A stretch of DNA of 64,000 bases from Chlorogloea sp. CCALA 695. Its GTDB lineage: Bacteria; Cyanobacteriota; Cyanobacteriia; Cyanobacteriales; Chroococcidiopsidaceae. The stretch covers positions 1 to 64,000 of the forward strand of contig NZ_PVWN01000017.1 in the NCBI RefSeq assembly GCF_003003885.1, given 5' to 3'. The position numbers were made by a program, and so were the translations under genes. Below the pieces are notes generated by a model, which saw nothing but the letters and a program-made list of their open reading frames with translations, made no database searches and was not told the DNA's origin. Shown here piece after piece: positions 61,377 to 64,000 of the stretch (positions within the stretch are counted from its first letter, which is position 1; the number at the start of each line of letters is the position of its first letter).

Positions 61377-62879
61377 CTATAGGGCTGGTGCGGGTAGAGA
61401 CTTAGCCGGAGCTTTGGCAGCAAGGTTTACACTAGCTGCCCCTACTTTAAATTGATTCATCATGTCATGGTCTTCGTGGACTGTATTATGACAGTGGGTC
61501 ATATAAGTACCAGTATTTGGTCCAAACTTACCAATGACTCTGACTGACTCGTTTGCACCTACATAAAACACATCCTTCCAACCTTTTTCGTAAGCAAAGG
61601 GAGCATTCCCATTACGGTCAAGGATTTGCATATCTATCAGGTGGATGTGGATGGGGTGGAACCAACCGCCAGCGTTGTTGTATATTTTCCAAATTTCTAC
61701 ATCACCTAGCTGGGGGCTAGCATCAAAGCGTTGATTGTCCCAAGTTTTCCCATTAATTACCCATAAACCATTAGAACGTTCGTATCTAAATTCACGAGTG
61801 CGGACTGCGGACGATGCAGCGATAGGCTGAACTAAACGCAGCTTGCTAGGAATAGAACTAGGATCGCTTTCACTCCGTATCACCTCAAACTGCATGACAT
61901 TTTCTGTGCCATCGTAATTGTCATTGTTATCTGGCTGGAGGTTTTTGAGAGTAATTTTGGTTCCAACTTTGTATTTAGAAAAGTCGATAACTGCCTCATA
62001 ACGTTCTGCCATTCCAATCCGAAAACTTTTAACTGGTGCTGGCGCACTCATCAAACCAGCATCGGTACCAATTACAATCAGTGGTTCACCAGTGCTAAGA
62101 GCCAATTCGTAAGAGCGCGAAACCGAACCATTTAAAATCCGGAAACGGTACTTACGATTTGCTACCTGCATTTTTGGCCAAGGTACACCGTTAACTAAAA
62201 TAACGTCGCCGAATTGACTGTCTTCGCCTTGGTCATCAAATATCAGATTACCACTTGCGCCAAACTGCTTGTCTTGAATAACTATCGGTACATCGTAATC
62301 ACCTTTAGGCAAAGGCAAGTTGAGTTCTTCTTGGTCTTGAACTAAATACATACCTGCTAGTCCCATGTAGACATTGCGGGCGGTCTTATGAATAGCGTGA
62401 TCGTGATACCACAACGTTGCAGCGCGGTTGTTAGGATAAATATAATCTTTATATTGACCTGGATTAGTTAGGTCTTCAGCATAGCCATCGTATTCTGGCA
62501 GCGATGCCATACCGTGTAAGTGTACTGAAGTGGGCGTACCTACACTATTGTTTATAAATCTAACTACCGATCGCCGATCTTTGTTCTGTTTGATCGTCGG
62601 GCCAGGAGTAATGCCATTGTAAGCCCAAACTTCAGTCTTCAGCTTCGGGAGAATTTCTACAGAAGCTTTCTTCATTGTAATTTCGTAGTAGTCGGTAGTG
62701 CTATCGCTACGCACGGGCTTGAGTACGGGCGGGACACGAAATGGAAGTGTGAAGGGAGTTACTTTTGGGCTTCCAGCATCTCCCGCATAGCTACGACCTT
62801 GAAAGGCAATCGGTAATATTAGCGAACCACCTGCAAGCATTCCTAGCTTGAGTGCTTGTCGTCTGGTTATAGGTGTCAT
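61377..62879 (-). CDS. Multicopper oxidase, CotA/bilirubin-oxidase-like, Tat-exported
   Basis: A 500-residue three-domain copper oxidase. The twin-arginine signal TRRQALK is followed by LGMLAGGSLILPIAF, so the folded protein is exported by Tat. Copper motifs in order: VHLHGMAS, LWYHDHAIH, HPIHIHLIDMQ and THCHNTVHEDHDMM. The last holds the type 1 copper with an axial Met, as in CotA-type laccases. Substrates may be metals, bilins or phenolics. It has a very long upstream region (670 bases) and no linked copper gene. Confidence 0.92.
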   Translation of the reverse strand: MTPITRRQALKLGMLAGGSLILPIAFQGRSYAGDAGSPKVTPFTLPFRVPPVLKPVRSDSTTDYYEITMKKASVEILPKLKTEVWAYNGITPGPTIKQNKDRRSVVRFINNSVGTPTSVHLHGMASLPEYDGYAEDLTNPGQYKDYIYPNNRAATLWYHDHAIHKTARNVYMGLAGMYLVQDQEELNLPLPKGDYDVPIVIQDKQFGASGNLIFDDQGEDSQFGDVILVNGVPWPKMQVANRKYRFRILNGSVSRSYELALSTGEPLIVIGTDAGLMSAPAPVKSFRIGMAERYEAVIDFSKYKVGTKITLKNLQPDNNDNYDGTENVMQFEVIRSESDPSSIPSKLRLVQPIAASSAVRTREFRYERSNGLWVINGKTWDNQRFDASPQLGDVEIWKIYNNAGGWFHPIHIHLIDMQILDRNGNAPFAYEKGWKDVFYVGANESVRVIGKFGPNTGTYMTHCHNTVHEDHDMMNQFKVGAASVNLAAKAPAKSLPAPAL

Positions 62880-63549
62880 ACTCTCTGTGTTCTCTCTTGA
62901 CGGATGGCAGTCTGGGCTTCTTTGGCTAGGACAAGTTAAGTAAAGATTTATTAACCCCTCCTTATCTAGGATGACAACTTAATCGTCATGCAGTGGTTAG
63001 GTTATGTCTAACTTATGTGTAAAGTTTGATTAATTTATAAACTTTTTATTTATACAGTCAAAGTAATTACCGATACCCACAGGGTTAGCATAAATACTCA
63101 ACTGTTGGCTCTAAGATCGCTCTAAATAATTACTCAACTTTAATGAATACGCATATAGCTAGGGTGAATAAATTGTAATTATCTGTGGTATGATTTAACG
63201 CCTTAGTAAATAAACAGCAATTTTTTGTCTTAGATTAGAGTAGAACGGCTAAAGTTGCCGAAAAGAGTGATCGCCAAGAAGTTTATTCTTTACCTATCAC
63301 TAGAAATAGGTAATATCAGCAGGGAAAATTATCTAGTATTGTCTGACAAGCGGTTTCAATATAGCTAAAGATTGTAAACTTGTAGTATGTTTGACTAAAA
63401 AACAAGATGAACGCAGAGAATAAAATAAGCAATTACTGCGGTTTAGGAAAGAGAGTAAGAGATGTAATCATTTTTTATCACGCCCCGATTAAATTTTTTT
63501 ACTACGAAAAACAACTGGTTTAATTACTTAAGTAGGCAAAATCTAAAAT
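62880..63549. other. 670-base intergenic region with divergent promoters
   Basis: AT-rich DNA separating the multicopper oxidase and SirB1-family starts. I see no confident gene or known operator. One 38-codon plus-strand frame (63407-63523) lacks a ribosome site. The size suggests regulatory sequence or an RNA I could not recognise. Confidence 0.4.
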
Positions 63550-64000
63550 ATGAGTGATTTGCGATCGCGACAATACTTTCAGCAAGAAATTAGTCAACCA
63601 GACGACCAAATCGATTTAGCACTATCTGCACTATATATTGCTCAAGAAGAATATCCCCGCTTAGATGTAATTAAGCATTTTAATACTTTAGATACTATGG
63701 CATCGGAAGTAATACAACGCTTACCAACGCAGAATTATCCTTTAAAAATTATTCAAGCTATTAACAGTTACTTGTACGATGAGTTGGGTTTTAGGGCTAA
63801 TGTTGCTGACTATTACGATCCGCGTAATAGTTTTTTAAACGATGCTCTCGACCGACGACTAGGGATTCCAATTACTCTATCGCTAATCTACTTAGAAATC
63901 GCCAAACGAATTAAATTTCCTATGGTAGGAGTAGGGATGCCAGGACATTTTGTAATTCGTCCCCAAATTGCTGAAATGGATATATTTGTCGATCCTTTTA
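63550..64000 (+). CDS. SirB1/transglutaminase-like family protein, 3' partial
   Basis: The first 150 residues of a protein that continues beyond the window. It starts MSDLRSRQYFQQEISQPDDQ and contains IDLALSALYIAQEEYPRLDV and the diagnostic GIPITLSLIYLEIAKRIKFPMVGVGMPGHFVIRP, characteristic of the SirB1 N-terminal transglutaminase-like domain. Family members often carry TPR repeats at the C-terminus, not visible here. The exact role is unknown. No ribosome site is strong near the ATG. Confidence 0.9.
   Translation, partial: MSDLRSRQYFQQEISQPDDQIDLALSALYIAQEEYPRLDVIKHFNTLDTMASEVIQRLPTQNYPLKIIQAINSYLYDELGFRANVADYYDPRNSFLNDALDRRLGIPITLSLIYLEIAKRIKFPMVGVGMPGHFVIRPQIAEMDIFVDPF

Noticed and set aside
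63407-63523. 38-codon plus-strand frame in the large gap before the SirB1 gene
   Set aside because: No ribosome site and an unremarkable translation; kept only as a note in the gap entry.

Overview
The window is chromosomal DNA of a cyanobacterium. Evidence: psbY, a Ycf37-type photosystem I assembly factor, a BciB-type 8-vinyl reductase, a high-light-inducible protein, an NtcA regulator with its own binding site, an RpaA-type response regulator, several cyanobacteria-restricted families (DUF928, DUF3084, DUF3146, TIGR02652-like) and abundant HIP1 octamers (GCGATCGC) throughout. The genus cannot be fixed from sequence reading alone; the gene content suits a filamentous or Chroococcidiopsis-like lineage. 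Bases 1-19 are not genomic: they match the Nextera/Tn5 mosaic-end adapter, so this is the untrimmed end of an assembled contig.

Layout. 20-8572: a TpsB outer-membrane translocator (5' end missing), a TPR-CHAT caspase-like protein, and on the other strand a probable operon bciB, CHASE2 Ser/Thr kinase, DUF928. 8.9-12.6 kb: two tandem glycine-zipper mini-proteins, two Uma2 nucleases, an ABC-F ATPase. 12.8-20 kb: housekeeping (class III alcohol dehydrogenase, metallophosphoesterase, nadA, rpmI-rplT, a periplasmic binding protein, ycf37, psbY, gamma carbonic anhydrase-like, small conserved proteins). 20-22.8 kb: a zinc/manganese-type ABC importer. 22.8-25.1 kb: an accessory patch with two toxin-antitoxin pairs and decayed repeats. 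25.3-37.4 kb: a two-unit M16 peptidase, map, an alpha/beta hydrolase with DUF202, rpaA, a 1040-residue repeat membrane protein, an Hlip and a glycosidase-like protein. 37.5-45.8 kb: carotenoid oxygenase, BT1 transporter, Uma2, hisB (bracketed by inverted palindromes), fabI, ntcA, DUF3084, YqgF-like, DUF3146. 46-57.5 kb: a GTPase, a mechanosensitive-channel-like protein, the Pnkp-Hen1 RNA repair pair, and the ergothioneine genes egtC-egtB-egtD. 57.5-64 kb: thylakoid-type thioredoxin-fold protein, TPR protein, orphan GspE/PilB-like ATPase, CotA-like multicopper oxidase, and the start of a SirB1-family gene running off the window.

How genes fit together. The left end pairs an exoprotein translocator with a CHAT protein and a sensor kinase, a recurring but poorly explained cyanobacterial arrangement. 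Pnkp and Hen1 form a complete RNA cut-repair-and-protect system, and lie back to back with ergothioneine synthesis, suggesting a damage-tolerance neighbourhood. ntcA carries a textbook autoregulatory GTA-N8-TAC site. No tRNA, rRNA, CRISPR array, prophage or complete insertion sequence was recognised.
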